Below, piece by piece: positions 52,083-61,801 of a DNA stretch of 64,000 nucleotides. Numbering within the stretch: the first letter of the stretch is position 1; the number at the start of each line of letters is the position of its first letter. The translations under genes were made by a program, and so were the position numbers. The stretch comes from Enterocloster clostridioformis. GTDB taxonomy: Bacteria > Bacillota > Clostridia > Lachnospirales > Lachnospiraceae. The notes under the pieces were generated by a model that ran no database searches, was not told where the DNA came from, and saw only the letters and a list, made by a program, of their open reading frames with translations. The stretch covers positions 1,116,001-1,180,000 of the forward strand of contig NZ_JAIWZC010000001.1 in the NCBI RefSeq assembly GCF_020297485.1, given 5' to 3'.

Positions 52083-52895
52083 TCAGACCATCATCCGGTA
52101 CTCCTGCTTCCACCTGCGCACCATCTCGGCCGCGCCGCTCATCCGTTTGATGGGATCCTTTTTAAATAATGCCCGCAGGGCCCTGACTTCCTCTGCCTGG
52201 CCTGCCTCCAGCGCAGCAAGGTCTATTTCCCCGCTCCACTTTCTCTTACGCTCATCCGTGAATACGGACTGGTACTTGTCCTTCACATCCAGCTCCGGCG
52301 CAAAGACAGTGAGGAAATAAATGCGTTTTAGCAGAGCATCATCCTTTCCCAGCTCATAGGCCTTGTCATAGCAGCTCAGGGCCTTGTGAAACTGGAACAT
52401 CATGGCGTAGCAGGCGCCCAGGTTGTTGTAAACCTTTGCCAGAAACAGATCCTCCACCACCTTATCCCTGGGATATTCCAGAATCTTCCCATATCTGGCC
52501 GCCGCCTTGCCGTACTGCTGCTGTACGAACATATAATCCGCCCTCTGCTTTTCATACTGGGCCGGATGCAGGGCACGCAGGGCCGCTGTGGTCTGCTTGA
52601 ATTTCTGTATTTCCTTGTCACTGTAATAATCGCATTCCGACAGGAACAGGGCCAGGACCTCCTCCGGTCTGGTGCCGGTTTCCACCAGCTTCTCCATTCG
52701 GCCTGCCAGATAATCCATATCCAAATCCTTACGGATAAAATCAATCAACAGATCATCCAGGAACTCATCCATCACCAGAACCGGATGGTTGTATACGATA
52801 TAACACAGCTCCTGTGATGAGTGGATATGGATTCCCAGCACATCGATATAATACGGATGTTTCACAGGTTCCTGTCTGCAAAGTATCAGGCTCAT
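52083..52895 (-). CDS. Helical-repeat (TPR-like) protein of the DUF5717/DUF5716 operon
   Basis: 270 residues, soluble, all-helical. TPR-like pairs around 125-190 (Y-G-K-A-A-A-R-Y-G-K-I-L; Y-N-N-L-G-A-C-Y-A-M-M-F-Q-F-H-K-A-L). N-terminus Y-Y-I-D-V-L-G-I-H-I-H-S-S-Q-E-L. Its ATG overlaps the DUF5716 stop (ATGA). Function unknown; probably a partner protein of the Hsp70-like neighbour. Confidence 0.7.
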   Translation of the reverse strand: MSLILCRQEPVKHPYYIDVLGIHIHSSQELCYIVYNHPVLVMDEFLDDLLIDFIRKDLDMDYLAGRMEKLVETGTRPEEVLALFLSECDYYSDKEIQKFKQTTAALRALHPAQYEKQRADYMFVQQQYGKAAARYGKILEYPRDKVVEDLFLAKVYNNLGACYAMMFQFHKALSCYDKAYELGKDDALLKRIYFLTVFAPELDVKDKYQSVFTDERKRKWSGEIDLAALEAGQAEEVRALRALFKKDPIKRMSGAAEMVRRWKQEYRMMV

Positions 52896-54115
52896 AACTT
52901 CACCTCTTGTTTCACCACCGCGCCGGAGGATGGGAACAGCTCCCCGAATCCCTTGTCACGGATAGACATTGTCATGGTACCCTCATCTGTAAATGCCACC
53001 TTAAGCTCAACCCGGGTGGTCTTTGGAGGGCGTTCCGGAAATCCGGTCAGCGGAATCCTGACCAGCTTTTTCTTTTTGGAGTCCAGCGGACTGATGGTAA
53101 ACTCTATCTCCTTCTGTCCGTCCACAATCAAATCCATGGAGCTTTTGGATTCATACCAGTTGTCGCCGTAGGAAGCAACCACCAGCTGGTTTTCCCGCCC
53201 TCTGCGCATGACCTTTAAGGACACCTCCGCCTTAAGCCTTCCCTCGCAGATAAATACATAGGGGTAGGAGGTCTCCTGGTGGGTATAATCAGCTCCCTTA
53301 TAAGCCGCCCCCCTGGCAAAGAGACAGGACTCCACAAATACCTTTCTCCGGTTGCAGATTAACCGCATAAATCCGCCGGCCCAGTCCTGGCGCTCAAAGC
53401 CCTTACCCGTCAGAAACACCGTGGAAAACAGTTTCCTGTTTAAAAGCTTTTCGCCGCAGGCCGTCAGTATCTTATCTGCCAGACGGCTGCCTGAGGGCGA
53501 GTCCAGTATATCCAGGTTAAATGCCTCCTCCTGGTTCTGGGCCTCTGCCTGGACCATGTTGCGCCGCATACCCCTCTGCACCTTCATCTCATAATAGCAC
53601 AGGCGTTCGCCGGACAGCTCAAACAGTCCCACCTGATTGGTCCACAGCTCTTTTTTCTGGCTCAGAACATAGTATATGAAGCCCTCGGTATGGCTGATAA
53701 CATGGACCCTGTCCCTTGGTATCTCCAGATAGTCGGCACAGTACATCAGAGTGTCAAGCAGCCTGCAGTCCACGCTCTGAAGGGTAATGACCAGCTGCGC
53801 CACCTCATCTGTACCGAATTCCTTTCTGGGATAACCTAACATCTTCTCTATGAACAGCTTAAGCAGCGTACCTCCGCCGTAGCAGATGCCTCCGATGGTG
53901 GATGTCCCATCCTTGGCCGCCATCTTAAGAAGCTTATCCACGATGACTCCCTCTCCCAGCAGAGTGGCCGCATAGGCCTCCTCCCCTGAGAGCCAGACTT
54001 CCTCTTCCTTCCTCCGGCAGATGACCGTAGGAATGGTCCACGACTTTTCTTTATCATAACAGCATATCTGGGTATAGTCGTCATTTAAATCCAGACCAAT
54101 CACTAGACCGTCCAT
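52892..54115 (-). CDS. DUF5716-type protein, Hsp70/actin-like fold
   Basis: About 407 residues from the ATG at 54115 with GGAGG upstream. V-I-G-L-D-L-N-D-D-Y-T-Q at 4 resembles the phosphate-1 loop of actin-like ATPases, and the protein then has L-S-G-E-E-A-Y, V-H-V-I-S-H-T-E-G-F and V-F-L-T-G-K-G-F. The usual G-T-T/S of Hsp70 is not conserved, so ATPase activity is uncertain. The C-terminal 120 residues are beta-rich. Name from family memory, DUF5716. It is the middle gene of a three-gene unit. Confidence 0.72.
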   Translation of the reverse strand: MDGLVIGLDLNDDYTQICCYDKEKSWTIPTVICRRKEEEVWLSGEEAYAATLLGEGVIVDKLLKMAAKDGTSTIGGICYGGGTLLKLFIEKMLGYPRKEFGTDEVAQLVITLQSVDCRLLDTLMYCADYLEIPRDRVHVISHTEGFIYYVLSQKKELWTNQVGLFELSGERLCYYEMKVQRGMRRNMVQAEAQNQEEAFNLDILDSPSGSRLADKILTACGEKLLNRKLFSTVFLTGKGFERQDWAGGFMRLICNRRKVFVESCLFARGAAYKGADYTHQETSYPYVFICEGRLKAEVSLKVMRRGRENQLVVASYGDNWYESKSSMDLIVDGQKEIEFTISPLDSKKKKLVRIPLTGFPERPPKTTRVELKVAFTDEGTMTMSIRDKGFGELFPSSGAVVKQEVKL

Positions 54116-54129
54116 AGACAGTTCCTCCA

Positions 54130-57100
54130 TTACTCCATGGGAAACAGCCTGCCAAGCGCCGCCGACTTTTTGAGATAGTCTTCCATCGCGTTTAAAAGCC
54201 TGCTGTCATCCCTGTCTTTGATTGCCGCTCCCATCTCGTTCAGGCAGGCAAAACGGCTGTTCTCCTTTCCCTCCAGCTTATGGTCGCACTCCACCTGTCC
54301 CTCTGCCGCAAGCCTGCGGTGTCCGTCCAGATAGTCATATATCCTGTACTCCATGATCTCTCCCTCAAAGAGTACCTTTTGTTTCACAAAAATCCCCTGG
54401 TATACACGGCGGATGTCCTCACTGTGAAATCCTGTTTCCTCGGGCAGGATTCTCACCTGAAGCTCCGGATGAGCGTCTTTCCTGCCCCGGTACTCCACCA
54501 TGGCCTTGTCCATGATATCCTCCGGCACCGGAATATGCTTTGACAGCTCCCTGGTATATGGAAATACCAGTCCTTCCTCCAAAAGCAGGGATGTCATGGT
54601 CTTTAACAGTTCCACATCCCCCTCCTCCACCTTGTCCAGCGTGGAAAAATACCGCGTCAGGGCCAGCAGGTAGATGGTGGGCATCCTGTCCTTGTCAAAG
54701 GTATTGCCCACTGCCTGCTTCAGATATTCAAACACCCTCTGGTCCATATCCTTTTCTTCCAGGAAGTACTGGACGCTCTTCTGGGTAAAATACGCCTTTA
54801 CCACCATTTCCCTGGTGGTCTTGCGTTTCATGTACAGTTCAAACACGGAATCCATCTGGTCGCAGCAGCCGGTAAACAGCATCTGCCCCAGCAGCCGCTC
54901 CTCCAGGTCATATGTCTCCACATGCTCCCTGACGCCCTGAATCAGCACCTCATACATCTGGGATACGGTTCCGTTGAAATGCTCACACAGATAGTCCAGG
55001 ATCACGCTGTCATAGCACCCCTGGCAAAACACCTGATGGGACAGGCCCAGAAGCAGCTCGTCCTGGTCAAACAGGTTCATCAGTATGGTCTTGGTGCACA
55101 GCTTCATCAGCCGTGGCGTGGATATATACTGGCTTCCGTAATCCCGAATCATGTTATAAGCTTCCCGCATATAATTCTGGCTGATTAGGGTCTCGCATAT
55201 CTGCTGCCTCTGCCTGGCAGCCATGGGCCTTTTATCAATCTGCACCAGATAGGCGCAGTTAAATACACCGTCGCCGTCCTTATCCTCAGACGCCTTCTGG
55301 CAGTAATAATCCGTCACCGCCTGCATCAGCCTGCCCTCAAAGACAGGGCTCAAATGCATCTGAGTCACGATCTCTTCCAGCAGCGCTGCCTCCTCGTCCG
55401 TTTCCACCCCGCGGTTCACAATATCCCTGCATTCGGAAAGCTTAAGCATGGGATGGTCCGGATATACCTCATAGCACTGGGCCAGCAGTTCCGGGCGGTC
55501 CATGACAGATACCTTCCAGTGCTTCACGTCCAGATACCGGTTGCCGTATGCGTCCTGAAACAGAAGGACGCTGCGGTCGGAAAACAGGGGCACATAAGCA
55601 GACTGGTTTTCCAGGAGAAATGCCTCCTCGTCCTCCAGCTCCTCATAGCGGACAATGACATACTTCATTCTGGAATCCCCGCACCGGATGCGGCAGGACT
55701 TAAGGATGCCGGGAAGAACCCTGGCCACCCGGCTGTCTATCATATCCTTATAAATCATGTGTTCGTAAATAACGGCCAGGGATCGGTTGATTCTGGACTG
55801 GAACAGCTGTTCCATGGCAAACTGCTCCATATGCCTGGTGTAGCTCTGGTACAGCTCCGCGGAAGGATTCATGTATTCCAATATATTCCGGTACAGCACC
55901 TGGCGGCTGTGCCTGTTCAAATCCTTATCATAGGAGAAATACAGCAGCACCTCCTTAGGCAGCAGGTGTCCGTAATCCTCCGGCAGTGAATAGAGGAAAT
56001 ACTCGTAGAGCCTGGTCAGGTTTACCCCCTGTTCCAGGGCCTTCTCGTACCAGGCAAATGCGTCCCTTTCCTTGCGGTCCCCTTTGATGAGCAGGCTGCA
56101 CACTGCCTCCAGAATCTCCTGCTCCTCATATGTCTGGTACAGCTTTGCAAATAAGCGTTCCACCAGCTTTCTGTAATGCTTAAGCTCCAGTGCCAGTCCC
56201 GCTGCCCTCAGGGCGGTCAAACGGCTGACGATTCCTTTCTGTACACCCAGATACAGCGCCTGTATCTCAAAATCGCCCAGTCGCACAAACAAATCCGGAT
56301 GGGCTTCCATCAGACGGCAGGCCGATGCATAGAGGAACGGGCTGCTGCAGCCCTGATTGAAAAGTGATGCCATGGACCGGTACAGCTCCAGAGGATTCTG
56401 GGCCATGGTTTCGTCCAACTTCATCAGCATCAGGAAGAGATAAGGCCGTATCTCCCCATCCTCCCATAAAAGCTTGCGTATATAGCGGACCAGGGATTCC
56501 TTCTGCTGGACAGACGGCTTGATTTCCAGGCGCAGATACTGGTAGAAGCAGTATAATTCAACCTGCTCTTCCCTGTGGGCCAGCACATGGTCCCTGGCGT
56601 CGTCTAAAGCCAGGGAGGCATTGTCCTCCCTGCCGTTTAATATAAGAAGCTCTGCCTGTATCAGTTTGGCCCTCTCGTCCCCCGGAAAATCAGCTCTGAG
56701 ATGCTCTGTCTCCTTCATCATCTGGTTCAGGAGAAGGGCCGGCTCATAAACCCCTGCCTCATAGTCCAGACGCAGAGCCAGGTATTTATATAAGCTCCCA
56801 TGGTCCATGAACCGGTCCGCCCCGGATTCCCGCTCCGCGCTGCCGGCTCCGCGCTGCCCCTCCGCCTCCACGGAAAGAAGGAATTCCTCCCCCATGGATT
56901 TAATGCGGATGCACCCAAAATTCCTTCCCCTGTGAAGCCTGGACGGTATAATGCGGTATCCCGCCCTGCACCGGCCCTGGACAAAATCCTGGTCTGTAAT
57001 CCGGGAGGCCCCCAGTTCAATGAAGGGAGCATCCGCGGTTATGTCCGCCGACACATACCCCCAGGTTCCTGCCGAAATATCTATATAATCTTCCGCGATT

Positions 57101-57720
57101 CCGGTCAGATTCTCATAGGTCCTGGTTCCGGTCTCCAGCGTAAGCTTTACCGGTTCCTTCACCTGCAGGGCCACCAGGAATTCCTCCAGCAGATTCCTTC
57201 TGCCGGCCCTTCCCTTTAACCCGTCATAGATGGTACGGACCCGGGAATCCTGCATGAAGGGGGCCTCTGTAAAATCCTGATATTCAAACATCCTCAGCGC
57301 CTTTTCCAGGTCCTTCTTAGCCAGCAGCCCAAAGTCCCTGGGAGTCTTTAAGTTTCCCAGAACCTCCCCTGAATCACCGGCCTGTACGCGCAAAGAATAA
57401 GGAATCTCCCTCTCACCGCCATTGGTGACCAGGTAAAAAGATCCCTTGATTTCGTCCCCATGCTCTGAAAAATCCACGTTGACTTCATATATAATCCGGT
57501 TGCGAAGCCCGCCAAAGGCGCTGTTCACCACCCGGACCCTTTCGTGGCTGGAATACACCAGCCCTTTTATATGCAGGTTATTGCCGCTGCTCACCAATAT
57601 CTCGCCACGGATGACCTCACCCGCGGGAACCGAAGCCTCCACCCGTTCCGGTGTCAGCACCAGCTCCGGCGAACCATTGTCAATGATTCCCCTGGCCAGA
57701 CGGTTAATACGTTCCCTCAT
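54130..57720 (-). CDS. Giant DUF5717-type protein with beta domains and helical repeats
   Basis: About 1196 residues from the ATG at 57720 (AGGTGG upstream). N-terminal 270 residues are beta-rich, with two Ig-like sections (V-P-A-G-E-V-I-R-G-E-I-L-V-S-S-G-N near 26; then V-S-A-D-I-T-A-D-A-P-F-I). The remainder is helical solenoid from 310, and ends in a small beta region. No signal peptide or membrane segment, so probably cytoplasmic. It stops 12-15 bases before the DUF5716 start. Function unknown. Confidence 0.72.
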   Translation of the reverse strand: MRERINRLARGIIDNGSPELVLTPERVEASVPAGEVIRGEILVSSGNNLHIKGLVYSSHERVRVVNSAFGGLRNRIIYEVNVDFSEHGDEIKGSFYLVTNGGEREIPYSLRVQAGDSGEVLGNLKTPRDFGLLAKKDLEKALRMFEYQDFTEAPFMQDSRVRTIYDGLKGRAGRRNLLEEFLVALQVKEPVKLTLETGTRTYENLTGIAEDYIDISAGTWGYVSADITADAPFIELGASRITDQDFVQGRCRAGYRIIPSRLHRGRNFGCIRIKSMGEEFLLSVEAEGQRGAGSAERESGADRFMDHGSLYKYLALRLDYEAGVYEPALLLNQMMKETEHLRADFPGDERAKLIQAELLILNGREDNASLALDDARDHVLAHREEQVELYCFYQYLRLEIKPSVQQKESLVRYIRKLLWEDGEIRPYLFLMLMKLDETMAQNPLELYRSMASLFNQGCSSPFLYASACRLMEAHPDLFVRLGDFEIQALYLGVQKGIVSRLTALRAAGLALELKHYRKLVERLFAKLYQTYEEQEILEAVCSLLIKGDRKERDAFAWYEKALEQGVNLTRLYEYFLYSLPEDYGHLLPKEVLLYFSYDKDLNRHSRQVLYRNILEYMNPSAELYQSYTRHMEQFAMEQLFQSRINRSLAVIYEHMIYKDMIDSRVARVLPGILKSCRIRCGDSRMKYVIVRYEELEDEEAFLLENQSAYVPLFSDRSVLLFQDAYGNRYLDVKHWKVSVMDRPELLAQCYEVYPDHPMLKLSECRDIVNRGVETDEEAALLEEIVTQMHLSPVFEGRLMQAVTDYYCQKASEDKDGDGVFNCAYLVQIDKRPMAARQRQQICETLISQNYMREAYNMIRDYGSQYISTPRLMKLCTKTILMNLFDQDELLLGLSHQVFCQGCYDSVILDYLCEHFNGTVSQMYEVLIQGVREHVETYDLEERLLGQMLFTGCCDQMDSVFELYMKRKTTREMVVKAYFTQKSVQYFLEEKDMDQRVFEYLKQAVGNTFDKDRMPTIYLLALTRYFSTLDKVEEGDVELLKTMTSLLLEEGLVFPYTRELSKHIPVPEDIMDKAMVEYRGRKDAHPELQVRILPEETGFHSEDIRRVYQGIFVKQKVLFEGEIMEYRIYDYLDGHRRLAAEGQVECDHKLEGKENSRFACLNEMGAAIKDRDDSRLLNAMEDYLKKSAALGRLFPME

Positions 57721-57958
57721 AGTACCACCTGTATCTTTATCCTTCTGTGTAAAATGTCCGCACTTACGTAACATGATATCACATTTTGGGTGGTTTTAAA
57801 AGTTTTAATTACATCTTTTGTACAAACCATGGGTTCCATGTTCTTCCATTTCCCCTTTGTTCTCCCCCTCCCCGGTTCGCACCGCCGCACAAGCGCCGCC
57901 ATACCCAGATGATTTCAAAAATGCAGGTTTGTCAAACCGCACCAATTTCAAAAGGAAC

Positions 57959-57987
57959 TTGATAAACACTTACAAAATTGTTATGAT
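57959..57987 (+). promoter_or_regulatory. SigmaA promoter of the malic enzyme gene
   Basis: TTGATA (57959-57964), 17 bases, TATGAT (57982-57987), 56 bp before the ATG. The 320-bp gap 57721-58043 separates divergent units; apart from this promoter it holds only AT-rich DNA. Confidence 0.65.
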
Positions 57988-58043
57988 ATATAAAAATGCA
58001 TTTTTGTGTTTCTACTATGATAATGAAAAGGACGGAACGGATT

Positions 58044-59198
<1,155 letters not shown>

Positions 59199-59227
59199 TA
59201 AGAAAACCCTGATGGAGCGTGTGTGAT

Positions 59228-59746
59228 ATGCTTACTGAACCTATGACCTTGTACAAACTGATGAATCTCTATATGTTGAAGCAGGTGAACTTCCCCCTGA
59301 CGAACGCCCAGCTCACCAACTTTTTCACAGAGCATGAATACACCACCTATTTCACCCTCCAGCAGGCATTAAATGAGCTGGAAGACGCCGGCCTGGTCCA
59401 CAAGGAGGCCAGCCACAACAGCACCCGTTATGACATCACCAGGGAAGGCGAGGAAACCCTCAACTTCTTTGGCAAGAACATATCCTCCGCCATCATTGAA
59501 GACATGAACCAGTACCTCAAGGAGAATAAGTTCCGTCTCCGGGAGGAGGTGGGAACCACGGCCGACTTCTACAAGGGAACTAATCAGGACTACATTGTCC
59601 ACTGTGAGGTCCGCGAGAATAAGACCACCCTGATTCGTCTGGATTTGTCTGTTCCCGACAGGGAGCAGGCAGAATCCATGTGCAATACATGGAAAACAAA
59701 AAGCCAGGAAATCTATGCCCATGTCATGCGGTCACTTTTATCCTGA
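59228..59746 (+). CDS. DUF4364 winged-helix-like protein
   Basis: 172 residues starting M-L-T-E-P-M-T-L-Y-K-L-M; GGAG lies ten bases upstream. N-terminal half is a winged helix (L-T-N-A-Q-L-T-N-F-F; A-L-N-E-L-E-D-A-G-L-V), C-terminal half a beta domain with H-C-E-V-R-E-N-K-T-T-L. Possible regulator of unknown target. Follows malic enzyme by 30 bp. Confidence 0.85.
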   Translation: MLTEPMTLYKLMNLYMLKQVNFPLTNAQLTNFFTEHEYTTYFTLQQALNELEDAGLVHKEASHNSTRYDITREGEETLNFFGKNISSAIIEDMNQYLKENKFRLREEVGTTADFYKGTNQDYIVHCEVRENKTTLIRLDLSVPDREQAESMCNTWKTKSQEIYAHVMRSLLS

Positions 59747-59766
59747 CTTGCTGTGCCGGTATACCT

Positions 59767-59787
59767 GCTTCCACCGGGAAGCGTTTT
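59767..59787 (+). terminator. Terminator after the DUF4364 gene
   Basis: GCTTCC and GGAAGC pair over ACCG and are followed by GTTTTC. Confidence 0.6.
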
Positions 59788-59789
59788 CA

Positions 59790-60644
59790 CTAAAAAGAGA
59801 TTTGTTCCAATAACAGTTCTAAAATCTGCCGGGCATTTGCGTCCAGCTTTTTTTCGCATATATCATAGATGGTTGCTGCCAGCCTGAAATTCTCCCCCAG
59901 GTTCCGGATGACCCATTCCCTGGATTCACCGGCCTTTCTCAGGCGTAAGATTTTCGCTATGAGGAACAGGTATTCCTTTTCCTGGTCCGGGACGGGTTTG
60001 ACGGCTTCCTGCTTGGCTGCCGGCTGTCCCCCGTATCTGGCTGCCATGACCGCGCCCTTTGCCTTATCCGTCTGGCCCGCGCCCTTTGCCTGCTTCTGCT
60101 TATAGCGTTTCTGATGCTTTTCATACTTGCTGGCTTTGGCCTTTTCCCTCTGGCTGGTGGCTGCTCCCGGCGTCCCGTACCCATGTTCCAGCCAGATGGT
60201 CTCCACCTCATACGTTCCTTCCTCAATGGTCATCACGGCCATGGAAAGGGGCAGGGTAAAACGCTTATAACCGCAGCTTCCCGGATTCAGCCAAAGCCTT
60301 CCGCTGATTTCCTGCTGATAATACATATGGGAATGGCCGAATATGACCACCTGAATATCCTTGAGCACGCTGGGAATATCCACTCTTTCGTGAGCCATGA
60401 TAAATTTTACCCCTCCGATTTCAAACCGGTTCACCTGTCCAAGGCCCCCGGACCATCCCCTGTCGTTATTTCCCCTTACCGCGTACAGTGGCTGGTCCAC
60501 ATTCAGCTTATGATACAGCATCTGATTGTCGAAATCCCCTGCATGGACAATCACATCGCAGGTTTCGAGAATCCTCTCCACCTCCGGCCGGAGCACTCCA
60601 TGGGTGTCCGCCATGACAGCCACCCGTATTGGTCCCGTTTCCAT
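59790..60644 (-). CDS. YfcE-type metallophosphoesterase
   Basis: 284 residues. Metal motifs M-A-D-T-H-G (11-16), V-H-A-G-D-F-D, V-R-G-N-N-D-R-G and G-H-S-H-M-Y give a complete calcineurin-like site (about 1-165). A Lys/Gln/Ala-rich linker and C-terminal helical domain (220-284) extend it beyond the usual 160-180 residues. Likely a phosphodiesterase; substrate unknown. Good TGGAGG site. Confidence 0.85.
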   Translation of the reverse strand: METGPIRVAVMADTHGVLRPEVERILETCDVIVHAGDFDNQMLYHKLNVDQPLYAVRGNNDRGWSGGLGQVNRFEIGGVKFIMAHERVDIPSVLKDIQVVIFGHSHMYYQQEISGRLWLNPGSCGYKRFTLPLSMAVMTIEEGTYEVETIWLEHGYGTPGAATSQREKAKASKYEKHQKRYKQKQAKGAGQTDKAKGAVMAARYGGQPAAKQEAVKPVPDQEKEYLFLIAKILRLRKAGESREWVIRNLGENFRLAATIYDICEKKLDANARQILELLLEQISF

Positions 60645-60817
60645 TACATAATACCTCCAGATACAGCCCTGCGCGTCTGCAATCCCATCACCCCGGGCTG
60701 TCTTATTTTATTTCATACCTTTATCTATTATACGCTAAATGCCGGATATGTCGAGCTGAATCTGACAGGATTCACCTGTAAATCTGCCAGATATGCTCTG
60801 ACCGGAATTCGGAATGT

Positions 60818-61096
60818 GAGGATTTATTAGGTGAGGAAAAGGGACAGCTGACCATAGCGTTGGCCCTGATGCGTGGCTCCTGCCTGGTGGCGGCCCCGGG
60901 CCATCCCCTGGCGGAAAAAGCCATGGTCAGGGAAGGCTTTCGCTATCCCTGGGCGGATATCACATATACAGAGCATGAACCCTACATTCTGCACCCCCGG
61001 GACCAGACCACGGGCCGGATATCCGCAGGGCCGGTATATTCCGTCTTACGGAAGGTATTTTATCGAGCCGGTGAAGGAGACTTACCGGTAGCGTAA
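60818..61096 (+). pseudogene. LysR substrate-binding domain remnant with internal deletion
   Basis: The frame reads G-Q-L-T-I-A-L then jumps to R-G-S-C-L-V-A-A-P-G-H-P-L-A-E-K-A, E-G-F-R-Y-P-W-A-D-I-T, and H-P-R-D-Q-T-T-G-R-I-S: two parts of a LysR effector domain with about 40 residues lost between. The DNA-binding half is absent and no good start exists. Confidence 0.55.
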
Positions 61097-61144
61097 AGGC
61101 CTGATTTCCTGCGGGCAATACCCGTCTGTCAGGAAACCGGGCCT
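61097..61144. terminator. Bidirectional terminator before ysxC end
   Basis: AGGCC...TTTCCTG pairs with CAGGAAA...GGCCT with a small bulge. It lies between the LysR remnant and the 3' end of ysxC. Confidence 0.65.
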
Positions 61145-61190
61145 TTCTTCTCTTTATTAAATCAATTTTTTTAACAGGAATAGGGGCAGC

Positions 61191-61772
61191 CTACAGGCTC
61201 CCCTCAATAAGATCCCATATATCATCCCTGCCCTGCTTTGTCTCTGCCGAAAAAGGAATGATGATGCCGTCCTTTTCCATTCCCAGGCCTTCCCGCACCA
61301 TCTTCACGTGCTTTTGTACCTGGCTGCGGTTAATCTTGTCCAGCTTGGTGGCAATGATGACGGGATGATATCCGTTAAAGATAATCCATTCATACATCAG
61401 CTTGTCGTTAGCTGAGGGCTCGTGGCGGATATCAATGAGCAGGAATACCATCTTGAGCATCTGGGAATTCCTGAGATACCGTTCTATCATCTTGCCCCAT
61501 TTTTCCTTGACCTCAACCGCTATCTTGGCATAGCCGTAACCCGGCAGGTCCACGTAGTACAATGCCCCGTTGATGTTGTAAAAATTGATGGTCTGGGTCT
61601 TTCCCGGCTGCGAGGAGGTCCTTGCATAGGCTTTGCGGTTCATCAGCGCGTTGATGAGGGATGATTTTCCCACATTGGACTTGCCCGCAAATGCAAACTC
61701 CGGCAGTGTATTCTCCGGCAGCTTGCTGGTCACGCCGCAAACTGTTTCCAGATTCACGTCTCTTATTATCAT
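61191..61772 (-). CDS. ysxC: Ribosome-biogenesis GTPase YsxC/YihA
   Basis: 193 residues. G1 G-K-S-N-V-G-K-S-S near 30, G3 D-L-P-G-Y-G-Y-A near 75, G4 T-K-L-D near 142, P-F-S-A-E near 173. Needed for 50S subunit assembly. It follows lon by 29 bp, as in B. subtilis lon-ysxC. Confidence 0.95.
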   Translation of the reverse strand: MIIRDVNLETVCGVTSKLPENTLPEFAFAGKSNVGKSSLINALMNRKAYARTSSQPGKTQTINFYNINGALYYVDLPGYGYAKIAVEVKEKWGKMIERYLRNSQMLKMVFLLIDIRHEPSANDKLMYEWIIFNGYHPVIIATKLDKINRSQVQKHVKMVREGLGMEKDGIIIPFSAETKQGRDDIWDLIEGSL

Positions 61773-61801
61773 ATCTGTTTCTCCTAATTCCTATCCGCAC
61801 T

